Shown piece by piece: positions 36,644 to 44,390 of a stretch of DNA of 64,000 nt; position 1 is the first letter of the stretch; each line of letters starts with the position of its first letter. Below the pieces are notes generated by a model that saw only the letters and a list, made by a program, of their open reading frames with translations, was not told where the DNA came from and searched no databases. Both the position numbers and the translations under genes were made by a program. The DNA is from Streptomyces sp. WMMB 322 (GTDB lineage: Bacteria > Actinomycetota > Actinomycetes > Streptomycetales > Streptomycetaceae): NCBI RefSeq assembly GCF_900090145.1, contig NZ_FMHI01000014.1, forward strand, positions 119,415 to 183,414, given 5' to 3'.

Positions 36644-38248
36644 ATGCACACCAGGCGTCTGCCCAGCACCGCTCTCGCCCTGCTCGCGACCTCCGTACTG
36701 CTGACGATGTCCGGCTGCTCGTCCGGGTCCGGCGGATCGGGTGAACCAGAGGGCGCCCCCTCCTCAGCCAGCAGCGACCGCGCTGCCGGACGCACCGACG
36801 CCCCCTCCCTCAAGCCGCTGCCCGCAGCGGTCCCCGGCAACCTGAAGCGCTACTACGAACAGAAGCTCTCCTGGCGCGACTGCGGAGACGACGCCTTCCA
36901 GTGCGCCAGGATGAAGGCTCCGCTGGACTACCGGAACCCGGACCCCGACGAGGACGTGGAACTCGCCGTCGCCCGTAAGAAAGCCTCCGGCAAGGGGAAG
37001 CCGATCGGCTCCCTGCTCGTCAACCCGGGCGGCCCCGGCGGCTCCGCCGTCGACTACGTGCAGCAGGCCGCCGCCGTCGGGTACCCGCCGCAGGTGCGCC
37101 GGAGCTACGACCTCGTCGGCCTCGACCCGCGCGGCGTCGCCCGCAGCGAACCGGTGCGGTGCCTGACCGACAAGCAGATGGACGCGTTCACGCAGACCGA
37201 CCAGACACCTGACGACCAGTCCGAGACCGCCGAACTCATCAGCGAGTACAAGAAGTTCGCCGCCGGCTGCGAGAAGCGCTCGGGCGAACTTCTCGGCCAC
37301 CTCTCCACTGTGGACGCCGCGCGCGACATGGACGTGCTGCGCGCCCTGCTGGGCGACAAGAAGCTCAACTACGTGGGTGCCTCGTACGGCACCTACCTGG
37401 GCGCCTACTACGCCGGGCTCTACCCGCAGCGGTCCGGCCGGCTCGTCCTCGACGGCGCCATGGACCCGTCCTTGACGATGCTCAGGCTCAACCGTGACCA
37501 GACGGGCGGTTTCGAGACGGCCTTCAACGAGTTCGCGAAGGACTGCGTCGGCAGGTCCGACTGCCCGCTCGGCACGAAGAGCACCGAGGACGCGGGCCGC
37601 CGGCTCAGCGCCTTCTTCAAGAAGACCGACTCCAAGCCGCTGCCCACCGGCGAGAAGCGCAAGCTCACCGAGTCCCTGGCCACCACGGGCGTCATCCGCG
37701 CCATGTACGACGAGAGCGCCTGGCCGCAGCTGCGCGCCGCCCTGACGACGGCGATGGAGGACGGCGACGGCGCCGACCTGCTCGCCCTCGCCGACGACTA
37801 CTACGAGCGCGGCCCCGATGGCCGCTACGGCAACATCATGTTCGCCAACGCGGCCGTGAACTGCCTCGACCTCCCGCCCGCCTTCTCCTCCCCTGCCGAG
37901 GTGAAGAAGGCGCTGCCCTCCTTCGAGAAGACCTCGCCCGTCTTCGGCCGCGGCTTCGCATGGGCGGCCCTCAACTGCGGCTACTGGTCCGAGAAACCGA
38001 CCGGCCGGCCCCACAACATCGACGCCAGGGGCGCCGACCCGATCCTGGTCATCGGCACCACCCGCGACCCGGCCACCCCCTACGCCTGGGCCCAGGCCCT
38101 CGCCGGGCAGCTCGACTCCGCCCGGCTGCTGACGTACGAGGGCGACGGCCACACCGCATACCTGCGCGGCGGGGCGTGCATCAACGACACGGTCGACCGG
38201 TACCTGCTCAAGGGCGAGGCGCCGAAGGAGGACAAGACGTGTAAGTAG
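36644..38248 (+). CDS. Secreted tripeptidyl aminopeptidase-like alpha/beta hydrolase, lipoprotein
   Basis: 534 residues from ATG 36644 (CAGGGGATGG upstream). Lipoprotein signal with lipobox TMSGC, Cys 25. Alpha/beta hydrolase fold of the S33/TAP family: NPGGPGGSAVDY (oxyanion loop), nucleophile in VGASYGTYLG (Ser 247), C-terminal GTTRDPATPY (acid) and GDGHTAYLRGG (His 503). S. coelicolor and S. lividans relatives (SlpD/SlpE, Tap) are mycelium-bound peptidases that trim N-terminal tripeptides. Expected at the outer membrane face for peptide nutrition or protein maturation. Confidence 0.9.
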   Translation: MHTRRLPSTALALLATSVLLTMSGCSSGSGGSGEPEGAPSSASSDRAAGRTDAPSLKPLPAAVPGNLKRYYEQKLSWRDCGDDAFQCARMKAPLDYRNPDPDEDVELAVARKKASGKGKPIGSLLVNPGGPGGSAVDYVQQAAAVGYPPQVRRSYDLVGLDPRGVARSEPVRCLTDKQMDAFTQTDQTPDDQSETAELISEYKKFAAGCEKRSGELLGHLSTVDAARDMDVLRALLGDKKLNYVGASYGTYLGAYYAGLYPQRSGRLVLDGAMDPSLTMLRLNRDQTGGFETAFNEFAKDCVGRSDCPLGTKSTEDAGRRLSAFFKKTDSKPLPTGEKRKLTESLATTGVIRAMYDESAWPQLRAALTTAMEDGDGADLLALADDYYERGPDGRYGNIMFANAAVNCLDLPPAFSSPAEVKKALPSFEKTSPVFGRGFAWAALNCGYWSEKPTGRPHNIDARGADPILVIGTTRDPATPYAWAQALAGQLDSARLLTYEGDGHTAYLRGGACINDTVDRYLLKGEAPKEDKTCK

Positions 38249-38462
38249 ACCCCGACCTGCAAGCCGGAACTCACCGTGCCGGCGCGGGACCCCTCCCGCC
38301 GCGGGGACTCCTCCGGGGCGCGTGGCCCCTCCCGGCGCCGGGGCTCCGCTCCTCCGGGGCCGGTTCGGAGGCCGCGGGCCCGGCCGTTTACCCCGTACGG
38401 AGCACCGCCGCAGACTGTGTAGACTTGTCCGCGCTGCGCCGGCAGGACAGGCGCGGGCATCT

Positions 38463-38536
38463 GCCGCCTTAGCTCAGTTGGCCAGAGCGACGCACTCGTA
38501 ATGCGTAGGTCGGGGGTTCGACTCCCCCAGGCGGCT
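38463..38536 (+). tRNA. tRNA-Thr (anticodon CGU)
   Basis: 74 nt. Acceptor GCCGCCT pairs with AGGCGGC, discriminator T; D-arm TTAGCTCAGTTGGCCAGAGC; anticodon stem ACGCA/TGCGT with loop CTCGTAA; T-arm GGGGG-TTCGACT-CCCCC. CCA is not encoded. An upstream TAGACT (38420-38425) could be its -10. Confidence 0.97.
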
Positions 38537-38545
38537 CGCAGGTCG

Positions 38546-38578
38546 AAGGCCCCTTCCGGAGACGGGAGGGGCCTTTTT
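38546..38578 (+). terminator. Intrinsic terminator of tRNA-Thr
   Basis: AAGGCCCCTTCC (38546-38557) pairs with GGGAGGGGCCTT (38564-38575) around a 6-nt loop and is followed by a T-run (38574-38578): a classical rho-independent terminator, 10 nt past the tRNA. Confidence 0.95.
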
Positions 38579-38932
38579 GATTTCGGGTGCACATTTCTGT
38601 CGCCGTTGGTTCGCTGTGCTGCCGACCCTCGACGTGATCCGCAGAACACGGACACATCCCTCCGGTTCTCCCGCTCTCCGGCCGTCCGAACCGGTGCTGC
38701 CCTCGGCCGGTCCCTTTTCCCGACAACTCGAAGTACCTTCCGCTCCTTGGCTGTTGTCGGCATCTTGTTGCGGGCATGAGGGGGCAGGGAAGCTCGCTTT
38801 CCCCGGCAGCGTTCACAACCACCCGCAGACGGCCGGGGATCGATCCCGGTGGGCAGTGGCCCGGCCCGGAGGGAGCCTCAGTGTCGCGCTCATCGGGCCC
38901 GGCGGGATGCCGGATTCTGCAAGACTGCTGCA

Positions 38933-39442
38933 ATGATCACGAATACCACTGGGGAATGGGAGCAGCGATGCGCTGCGCTTTGGGACAGGTTCGACGAGTT
39001 CGAGCCGGCCGAATTCCGGTCGAAGATGCAGGAGTTGTCCGACGAGCTCCCTGAGGGGCATCCGGCTGCCTGCTTCGAGCGGGCCTCCGCCTGTGACGCC
39101 ACGGACCTGGGCGAGCATGCCGTCCCGCTGTACCGGAAGGCCCTTGCGGGGGGACTGGAGGGTGAGCGTCGTCGCCAGGCCGTCATCCAGTTGGCCAGCA
39201 CTCTGCGCGCCCTCGGTGATCCGGAGGCCAGCGTCGAACTGCTGGCTGAGGAAAGGGAGAACGGCTCCGACTGTCTCGATGACGCCGTGGAAGCGTTTCT
39301 CTCCCTTGCGCTCATCGATGTCGGCCGGGAGCGGGATGCCGCGGTGGTCGCGCTGAGGGCGCTATCCCGGCATCTGCCGCGCTATCGGCGGTCAGTCGCC
39401 GCGTACGTCGAAGCCGCGGCTCAACAGCCCTTCAGGGGCTGA
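38933..39442 (+). CDS. Tetratricopeptide repeat protein (TPR_5-like)
   Basis: 169 residues from ATG 38933 (MITNTTGEWEQRC). Helix-turn-helix pairs with TPR spacing: ACFERASACDATDLGEHAV, YRKALAGGLEG, AVIQLASTLRALGDPE and AFLSLALIDVGRERDA. No signal peptide. Likely a small protein-interaction adaptor; partner unknown. The start has no Shine-Dalgarno, but AAGACT lies 6 nt before it. First gene after the tRNA, where gene content becomes more accessory. Confidence 0.8.
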   Translation: MITNTTGEWEQRCAALWDRFDEFEPAEFRSKMQELSDELPEGHPAACFERASACDATDLGEHAVPLYRKALAGGLEGERRRQAVIQLASTLRALGDPEASVELLAEERENGSDCLDDAVEAFLSLALIDVGRERDAAVVALRALSRHLPRYRRSVAAYVEAAAQQPFRG

Positions 39443-39474
39443 AGGTTCACGGTTGGAGCCGCGTCAGCTTTATG

Positions 39475-39506
39475 GGGTCACCTCTCGATTGTCGAGGGCG
39501 TGACCC
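39475..39506. terminator. Hairpin between convergent TPR and TetR genes
   Basis: GGGTCAC (39475-39481) pairs with GTGACCC (39500-39506); an inner stem CTCGA/TCGAG (39484-39488, 39492-39496) closes a 3-nt loop. A second small stem CCGGAA/TTCCGG follows at 39521-39539. Confidence 0.65.
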
Positions 39507-39582
39507 AGGGCATGCTCTCCCCGGAACTACAATTTCCGGCCGATCGTATGTTTTGGGGCCGGACGGCGATACCGGAGTGGGT

Positions 39583-40269
39583 TCAGCGCGGTGGCGCGAG
39601 GAGCCCGTCGATGATGCGGCGGACCTTGCTCACCGCGTCGGATTCCCCGGCCTGTACGCCGATGTTGGCGGCACACAGCAGAGCATCGAGCTGGAAGACG
39701 GTCAGGTCGACGTCGACTTCTGCGATCTCGCCCGCGGCTACGGCGTTGCGGATCTCGGCCTCCAGGGTCCGGCGCCACTCACGCTGGTCACGGAGGAGGG
39801 CGTCGCGCACCGGACCGGTCCGGCTGTCGAAGTCGGCCAGGTTGGCCACCCGGAAGCAGCCGCCGGCGAACAGCGGTGTGGTGGCGTAGTCCGCCCAGTG
39901 GTCGAGTAGCGCGCGCAGTCGCGCCAGGCCCTCGGGGGCGGATGCCGCGGGGCGGATCACCGCGTCGATGAACATCTCGCGGGCCAGTTCGACGGCCGCG
40001 AGCTGGAGGGCTTCCTTGCTCTTGAAGAGCGTCTGGATGCCTGCCTTGCTGAGGCCGGTGTCCGTTGCGAGCCGACCGAAAGTGACGTTGTCGAGGCCCT
40101 CCAGCGAGGCGATGTCGATGGCTCGCTTCAACACGGTTCCGCGAGTGCGGGCACCGCGCAGCAGGCGTTTGTCGGTGACGCCCGGCTTCGTCCTGTCCGG
40201 CAGCGGAAGCATGGGCGACTCGGAGTCATCGGCGGCCCGAGCCGCTGCCGGTTCCGTGGTACTACCCAT
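39583..40269 (-). CDS. TetR-family transcriptional regulator
   Basis: 228 residues from ATG 40267-40269. A 45-residue disordered N-terminus is followed by a TetR helix-turn-helix: GTVLKRAIDIASLEGLDNVTFGRLATDTGLSKAGIQTLFKSKE-like core (about 45-90), then a ligand domain with a TetR_C C-terminal half (WADYATTPLFAGGCF). An inverted repeat overlapping its start matches one in the promoter of the upstream GDSL esterase gene, so it probably represses both. A -10 TACGAT lies 7 nt before the ATG, so it is probably leaderless. Confidence 0.9.
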   Translation of the reverse strand: MGSTTEPAAARAADDSESPMLPLPDRTKPGVTDKRLLRGARTRGTVLKRAIDIASLEGLDNVTFGRLATDTGLSKAGIQTLFKSKEALQLAAVELAREMFIDAVIRPAASAPEGLARLRALLDHWADYATTPLFAGGCFRVANLADFDSRTGPVRDALLRDQREWRRTLEAEIRNAVAAGEIAEVDVDLTVFQLDALLCAANIGVQAGESDAVSKVRRIIDGLLAPPR

Positions 40270-40283
40270 ACGAACGATCGTAC
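40268..40283 (-). promoter_or_regulatory. TetR autoregulatory operator/promoter
   Basis: ATACG-AACGAT-CGTAC, an imperfect inverted repeat with 5-bp arms and 6-bp spacer overlapping the tetR ATG and its -10 (TACGAT, reverse strand). Same arm sequence and spacing as the esterase operator at 41106-41121. Confidence 0.65.
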
Positions 40284-40418
40284 CTTGATCGCCCGTTGAT
40301 GTGCCCATGCCTGCCGTTGACGTCCGAGGCCTGACGGAACGGATTCCGCTTGAGCGTGCCCGCTGCTGCCGTGAGGGCGGCGGCGTGTCCTCGCCGATGA
40401 CGGCGCGGGGCCCCGGCT

Positions 40419-41096
40419 TCAGGCGCCTTCCCGGCGGGTGAGCTTTTGAGCCAGGCCCTTGACCACCTCGGTTGCCATGACCGCCTGCCCGGAGGTGGAG
40501 AAGTGGATGCGGTCCTCGCTCAGCAAGTCGTCCCGGTCGTTGACGGGGTGGTCCCACATGTCGACGACGATGGCCTGATACTCGGCGGCCAGTGTGCGGG
40601 TGATGTCGTTGACTCTCGAGACCCGCTGTGTCCAGTCCGGAAACGCCGGCACGACGTAGGCGCGGCCAAGGGTGAAGGTGGTCAGTTGTGCTCCGGTCCT
40701 GGACGCCAGCTCGTACAGGCGGCGCAGATTCCGCTCGATCCCGGCGAAGTCCGGCCGGCGCCGTACGAGATCGTTCGCGCCGCACGGCAGATGCAGCAGG
40801 TCCGGGCCGAACTCCAGCATCCGGTCCACCTGCTGGTTGAGCGTCTGTTCCGTGGTGGCGCCGATTTCGGCCGTGTTCAGGTACGCCAGGTCCGGCTGCA
40901 CCTGGCGCAGGATCCTGGCGAGTCTGTCGGGCCAGCCCGAGTCGGCGTAGCCGGGGCTGGCGTCGCCCGTGCCGGCCGAGAGGCTGTCGCCGATCACGCC
41001 CAGCCTGCGCCAGGGTACGTCGTACAGGAGCGCAGCCGCATCCAGGGCCTGCAGGCAGAACGGGTCGGACTCTTCTGTGCGCTGAGTTACATGCAT
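40419..41096 (-). CDS. SGNH/GDSL-family esterase or lipase
   Basis: 225 residues from ATG 41094-41096. GDSL block I IGDSLSAGTGD with Ser 38, block III GAND with Asn 108, and block V SEDRIHFS giving the Asp 195/His 198 pair. No signal peptide, so intracellular. Substrate unknown; small ester or acyl hydrolase. Its promoter (TTGGCA-N17-TATTAT) is the best in the window and has a TetR-type operator in the spacer; TATTAT ends 6 nt before the ATG, so the transcript is leaderless. Upstream partner of the TetR gene in the same direction. Confidence 0.88.
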   Translation of the reverse strand: MHVTQRTEESDPFCLQALDAAALLYDVPWRRLGVIGDSLSAGTGDASPGYADSGWPDRLARILRQVQPDLAYLNTAEIGATTEQTLNQQVDRMLEFGPDLLHLPCGANDLVRRRPDFAGIERNLRRLYELASRTGAQLTTFTLGRAYVVPAFPDWTQRVSRVNDITRTLAAEYQAIVVDMWDHPVNDRDDLLSEDRIHFSTSGQAVMATEVVKGLAQKLTRREGA

Positions 41097-41102
41097 AAAG
41101 AA

Positions 41103-41131
41103 ATAATACGTACGACCGTATGTGCTGCCAA
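41103..41131 (-). promoter_or_regulatory. Esterase promoter with embedded TetR-type operator
   Basis: On the reverse strand: -35 TTGGCA (41126-41131), exactly 17 nt, -10 TATTAT (41103-41108). The perfect inverted repeat ATACG-TACGAC-CGTAT (41106-41121) covers the spacer and the edge of the -10, so bound repressor would block RNA polymerase. Confidence 0.75.
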
Positions 41132-41324
41132 GGCCCTCGGGAGCCGCCCCCGCGCTGCCGACCCACCCCGGTACGGGTTCCGGCGGCCCTGCGCACGGTT
41201 CCGGTCCGGGGCCGCGATGCAGCGGCACGAGCCTGCGGACGGATCCCAGGGGCCGGGGCCTGGTCAGCGGGCGCGCAGTCCGGATGAGGCGGTCGTGCTC
41301 GCAACGTTCACGCCGTCCGCACCG

Positions 41325-41372
41325 GAGTGAGCAGCAGGGAGCAGCAGGGAGTCCAGGGAGCAGCGGGGAGCC
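41325..41372. repeat. Short GGAGCAGCA repeats
   Basis: Four copies of GAGCAGC(A/G)GG between the esterase promoter region and the end of the large membrane-protein gene. No gene is seen in 41132-41376. Confidence 0.6.
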
Positions 41373-41376
41373 GCCC

Positions 41377-44145
41377 TCAACCGAGCCGCAGCCAGGCGCG
41401 TTTCAACCGGCGGGCCTCCTCCAGTCGTCGCTCGTACGTGGCGCCCGTCGCGACCAGCAGCAGGCCCGCGAGGGCGGGTATCAGCCAGCGCGGCAGCAGC
41501 CCGGCGACCTGGGCGACGTACGGGGCGAGTTCGTGGGCGCCGACCGAGGCGAGGGTGACACCGCCGAGGAGCAGCGGCGCCTGGACCCGCCACCGGGCGC
41601 CCGCGAGGGTGGTGGCCAGCGCACCGGCACCCAGCAGCAGCGGTCGCAGCCAGTGCGGGTCGCTCCACACCATCACCAGGCTCGGCACGAAGGTGAAGGC
41701 GAGTCCGCCGCCGTACGCCCACCAGGACGACACCCGGGGCCGCTCCGCCGCCGTACCGCCGCTCGGCCGGCGCCTGCGCAGCCACCCGACGAGCAGCAGT
41801 GCGGCGGAGACCGGCAGCGTGTACGCCTCGGGCGTGGAGATGTCGGACGCCGACAGCCGTACCCACGTGGCGAGTACGAGCAGTACCGCCGAGGCGTGGC
41901 CCGCTCCCGGACGCCGGTCGGCGCGGAGCGCGACACCCGCGGCGCCGACGGCGCACACGGCGAGAGCGAGCCAGAGCGTGCCGGGGTACGGGGCGCAGAG
42001 CGCGAGCGCCGCCAACGCCGTCGCGTAACCGGCGCATTCGACGGCGAGTGACATCGCCTTCCGCGGGGCGGGCGCCTTCGCGGCCGCTCCGCCGCGGAGC
42101 CGGGCCGCCGTCGGCAGTGTGCCGACTGCGACCGCGAGCACCGCGAACGACGCCTGGTGCGCCGGACGGTCCAGCGCCGCGGCGATCGCTCCGGCCAGCC
42201 CGGCCGCGTACGCCACCGCCGACGCCGACAGGGCGGCCCGGCGTCCCCGACCGGCCTTCGGTGACCAGGCCGCGCTCGCAGCGGACGCCACGCACAGCAG
42301 GCCCAACACCGAAAGGGTGGCGGTTTGTTGAGCGAGGGACCAGCCGATCGCAGTCGCGGCCAGGGTGAGGCCCGAGGCCAGCGCGGTGACGCCGGTCGCG
42401 GTGTCCGCCACGGCGGCCGCGGCGGCGAGCAGGGCGATCGCCGCAGCCGCGACGACCGCCACGGTCGGCCCGTACGGCAGACCGAGTGCCGGCGGAGCCG
42501 TCGCAACGGCCGTGGCGCACAGCACCGGCAGGGCGGGAAGCGCGGGCAGGGACGAGCGGGCAGCCGCCAGGCGTCTCAACGCGTCGTCGCCGGAGGGCTG
42601 TTGCCCCTTCCGTACGGTCTTCGGGCCGAGGCCGCCGGTGAGCAGCGGGACGGACAGCGCCGGCAGCAGGACGATGAGCAGCGTGGCGGCGGAGCCGGTC
42701 CATGCGTGCTGAGCGTCGACGGCCTGCCGGACCGGGCCTTGCGGCGGGCCCTCCCATGCCCGTGCAGCGAAGAACCACGGCCCGAACACCGCCTGCGCCA
42801 CCGGTACCAGCGTCGACACCAGTGCACCGCTCTGCACCACAACGGCCGCCACGACGAGTCCGGCGGACTGCCCTGCGAGCCGTTCCCGCACCCCGCGCAG
42901 GAGGAGCACAGCGCCCAACAGGCCCGTCGCGCACAGCAGATACACCAGCACCTGCCAGTCCCGGTCCGCTGTGCCGCCGGATCCCGCCACGGCCCATACG
43001 ACGCCCTTCAGTGCCGTGATCAGCATCAGTCCGGCCGCGGCGCCCACCGGAACCGCCATCCGGCGGGCCCGGTGCCGCTGCCCGGCATACAGCAGCACCG
43101 CCGCTGCCGCCGCCTGCACGGCACTCCAACGGGTCGCCGAGGCAACGGTGCCGGACTGCTGTGACAGTGCCAGGCCCAGCATGAGCGCTCCTGCCGGCAC
43201 CGCTGCCACGGCGGCCGTCAGCCGTACCGGCCGGGCGGTGGCCCGGGAGGCAGTGCCGTCCCGCTGCCGTGACACCGCCAGCGTGACGTCGGCAGCGAAG
43301 GTGAGGAGCAGAGCCACGGCGAGCGCGTAGGCCGTCCGGTCCGCGTTTCCGTCCAGGGCCAGCGACCAGAGAGGCAGCGGCAGTTGGGCGACGACGACGG
43401 CGAAGGGCAGCGGCAGCCGCAGCCCCGGTGCCGGAAGCGTCAGCCCGTAACCGGCCCACAGCGCGGCGATCAGCGCCGCGCTGGTCGCGGAATAGGCGAG
43501 GCCGTCCGCGTGAGGAAAGCCGACCTCGTGCAGGGCGTACGCGTCCAGCGCCAGCAGAGCCAGCCCGAAACCGGCGACGGACTCGGCGGTGGCCGTCAGT
43601 TTCCGGCGCAACAGCACCGGCGGAACCGCGAGGGTGCCGAGGGTCAGTCCGCCCAGTACCGCCGCGCGGCCGCCGACGCCCATGCTGCCCCAGTTCAGCA
43701 GGGTGAAGGCGAACGCGGCGACGGTGAGCAGCACACCGCCGAGTACGAGCAGGACGTTGCGGGCCGTGTACGACGAGGTCTCCGCGCGCTCCGCAGGCCA
43801 CTGCCGGGGCACTGGCCCGTGCCCCGGGACCGGCCCGTAGGCACCGCCCGGAGCCCAGGGCGGGGCCGCCGCGCCCTGCGTACCACCCGGTGCAGCAGCC
43901 TGCGCCGAGGCCCGCAGCCCGGCCAGCAGGGTCTGACGCCGCCCGTGGAGCTCGGCGCGCCGCTGTTCCAGACCGGCCAGCTCCGCGTCGATCCGGCGGA
44001 CTTCGCCGTGCTCCTCGCCGGTCAACGGAAGCGCGCAGTACGGGCAACGGGCCGGCCCGCCCCCTTCCCCCTCTCTGTGCTCCGCCGCCTGCCCGAGCGG
44101 TCCACGGCAGTCAGGGCAGTGTGCGGGTGGCTGGTTGTACTCCAT
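41377..44145 (-). CDS. SCO7613 C-terminal-domain-like polytopic membrane protein with N-terminal zinc ribbon
   Basis: 922 residues from ATG 44143-44145 (MEYNQPPAHCPDC). Two CxxC pairs (CPDC, CPYC) in the first 35 residues form a zinc ribbon, followed by a coiled-coil (RRIDAELAGLEQRRAEL) and a Gly/Pro linker, then about 20-24 transmembrane segments to the end, rich in Ala, Leu and Val. This matches the large Streptomyces family named after SCO7613. Function unknown. Start lacks a good ribosome site; earlier in-frame codons are possible. Confidence 0.8.
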   Translation of the reverse strand: MEYNQPPAHCPDCRGPLGQAAEHREGEGGGPARCPYCALPLTGEEHGEVRRIDAELAGLEQRRAELHGRRQTLLAGLRASAQAAAPGGTQGAAAPPWAPGGAYGPVPGHGPVPRQWPAERAETSSYTARNVLLVLGGVLLTVAAFAFTLLNWGSMGVGGRAAVLGGLTLGTLAVPPVLLRRKLTATAESVAGFGLALLALDAYALHEVGFPHADGLAYSATSAALIAALWAGYGLTLPAPGLRLPLPFAVVVAQLPLPLWSLALDGNADRTAYALAVALLLTFAADVTLAVSRQRDGTASRATARPVRLTAAVAAVPAGALMLGLALSQQSGTVASATRWSAVQAAAAAVLLYAGQRHRARRMAVPVGAAAGLMLITALKGVVWAVAGSGGTADRDWQVLVYLLCATGLLGAVLLLRGVRERLAGQSAGLVVAAVVVQSGALVSTLVPVAQAVFGPWFFAARAWEGPPQGPVRQAVDAQHAWTGSAATLLIVLLPALSVPLLTGGLGPKTVRKGQQPSGDDALRRLAAARSSLPALPALPVLCATAVATAPPALGLPYGPTVAVVAAAAIALLAAAAAVADTATGVTALASGLTLAATAIGWSLAQQTATLSVLGLLCVASAASAAWSPKAGRGRRAALSASAVAYAAGLAGAIAAALDRPAHQASFAVLAVAVGTLPTAARLRGGAAAKAPAPRKAMSLAVECAGYATALAALALCAPYPGTLWLALAVCAVGAAGVALRADRRPGAGHASAVLLVLATWVRLSASDISTPEAYTLPVSAALLLVGWLRRRRPSGGTAAERPRVSSWWAYGGGLAFTFVPSLVMVWSDPHWLRPLLLGAGALATTLAGARWRVQAPLLLGGVTLASVGAHELAPYVAQVAGLLPRWLIPALAGLLLVATGATYERRLEEARRLKRAWLRLG

Positions 44146-44258
44146 GCCGGGCAGCCTGACGCCGGGCCGGCGCCGCCGACATCCGTCGGAATACTCAGAT
44201 CCGCCCTGCGCCGCCTGCTGCTCTGCACCGCCTGCTGCAACGACGGGCCCGTACTGGG

Positions 44259-44310
44259 AGGGTTCCGACGCCCAGGGTTCCGACGCCCCAGGGTTCCGAC
44301 GCCCAGGGTT
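44259..44310. repeat. Three tandem copies of AGGGTTCCGACGCCC
   Basis: Units of 15-16 bp differing by a single C, between the modBC stop and the large membrane-protein start. Confidence 0.8.
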
Positions 44311-44390
44311 ACGCGGACGAGCTCGGAAAGAACCGCGAGCGGGCGAAGCAGGCGCTGAGGTGATCACGCGGCCCGTGGGCCGCGGTGTCG

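Noticed and set aside
41264..44047. 927-residue reverse frame in the large membrane-protein gene
   Set aside because: Arg/Gly-rich shadow frame; the other reverse frame has zinc-ribbon and membrane features.
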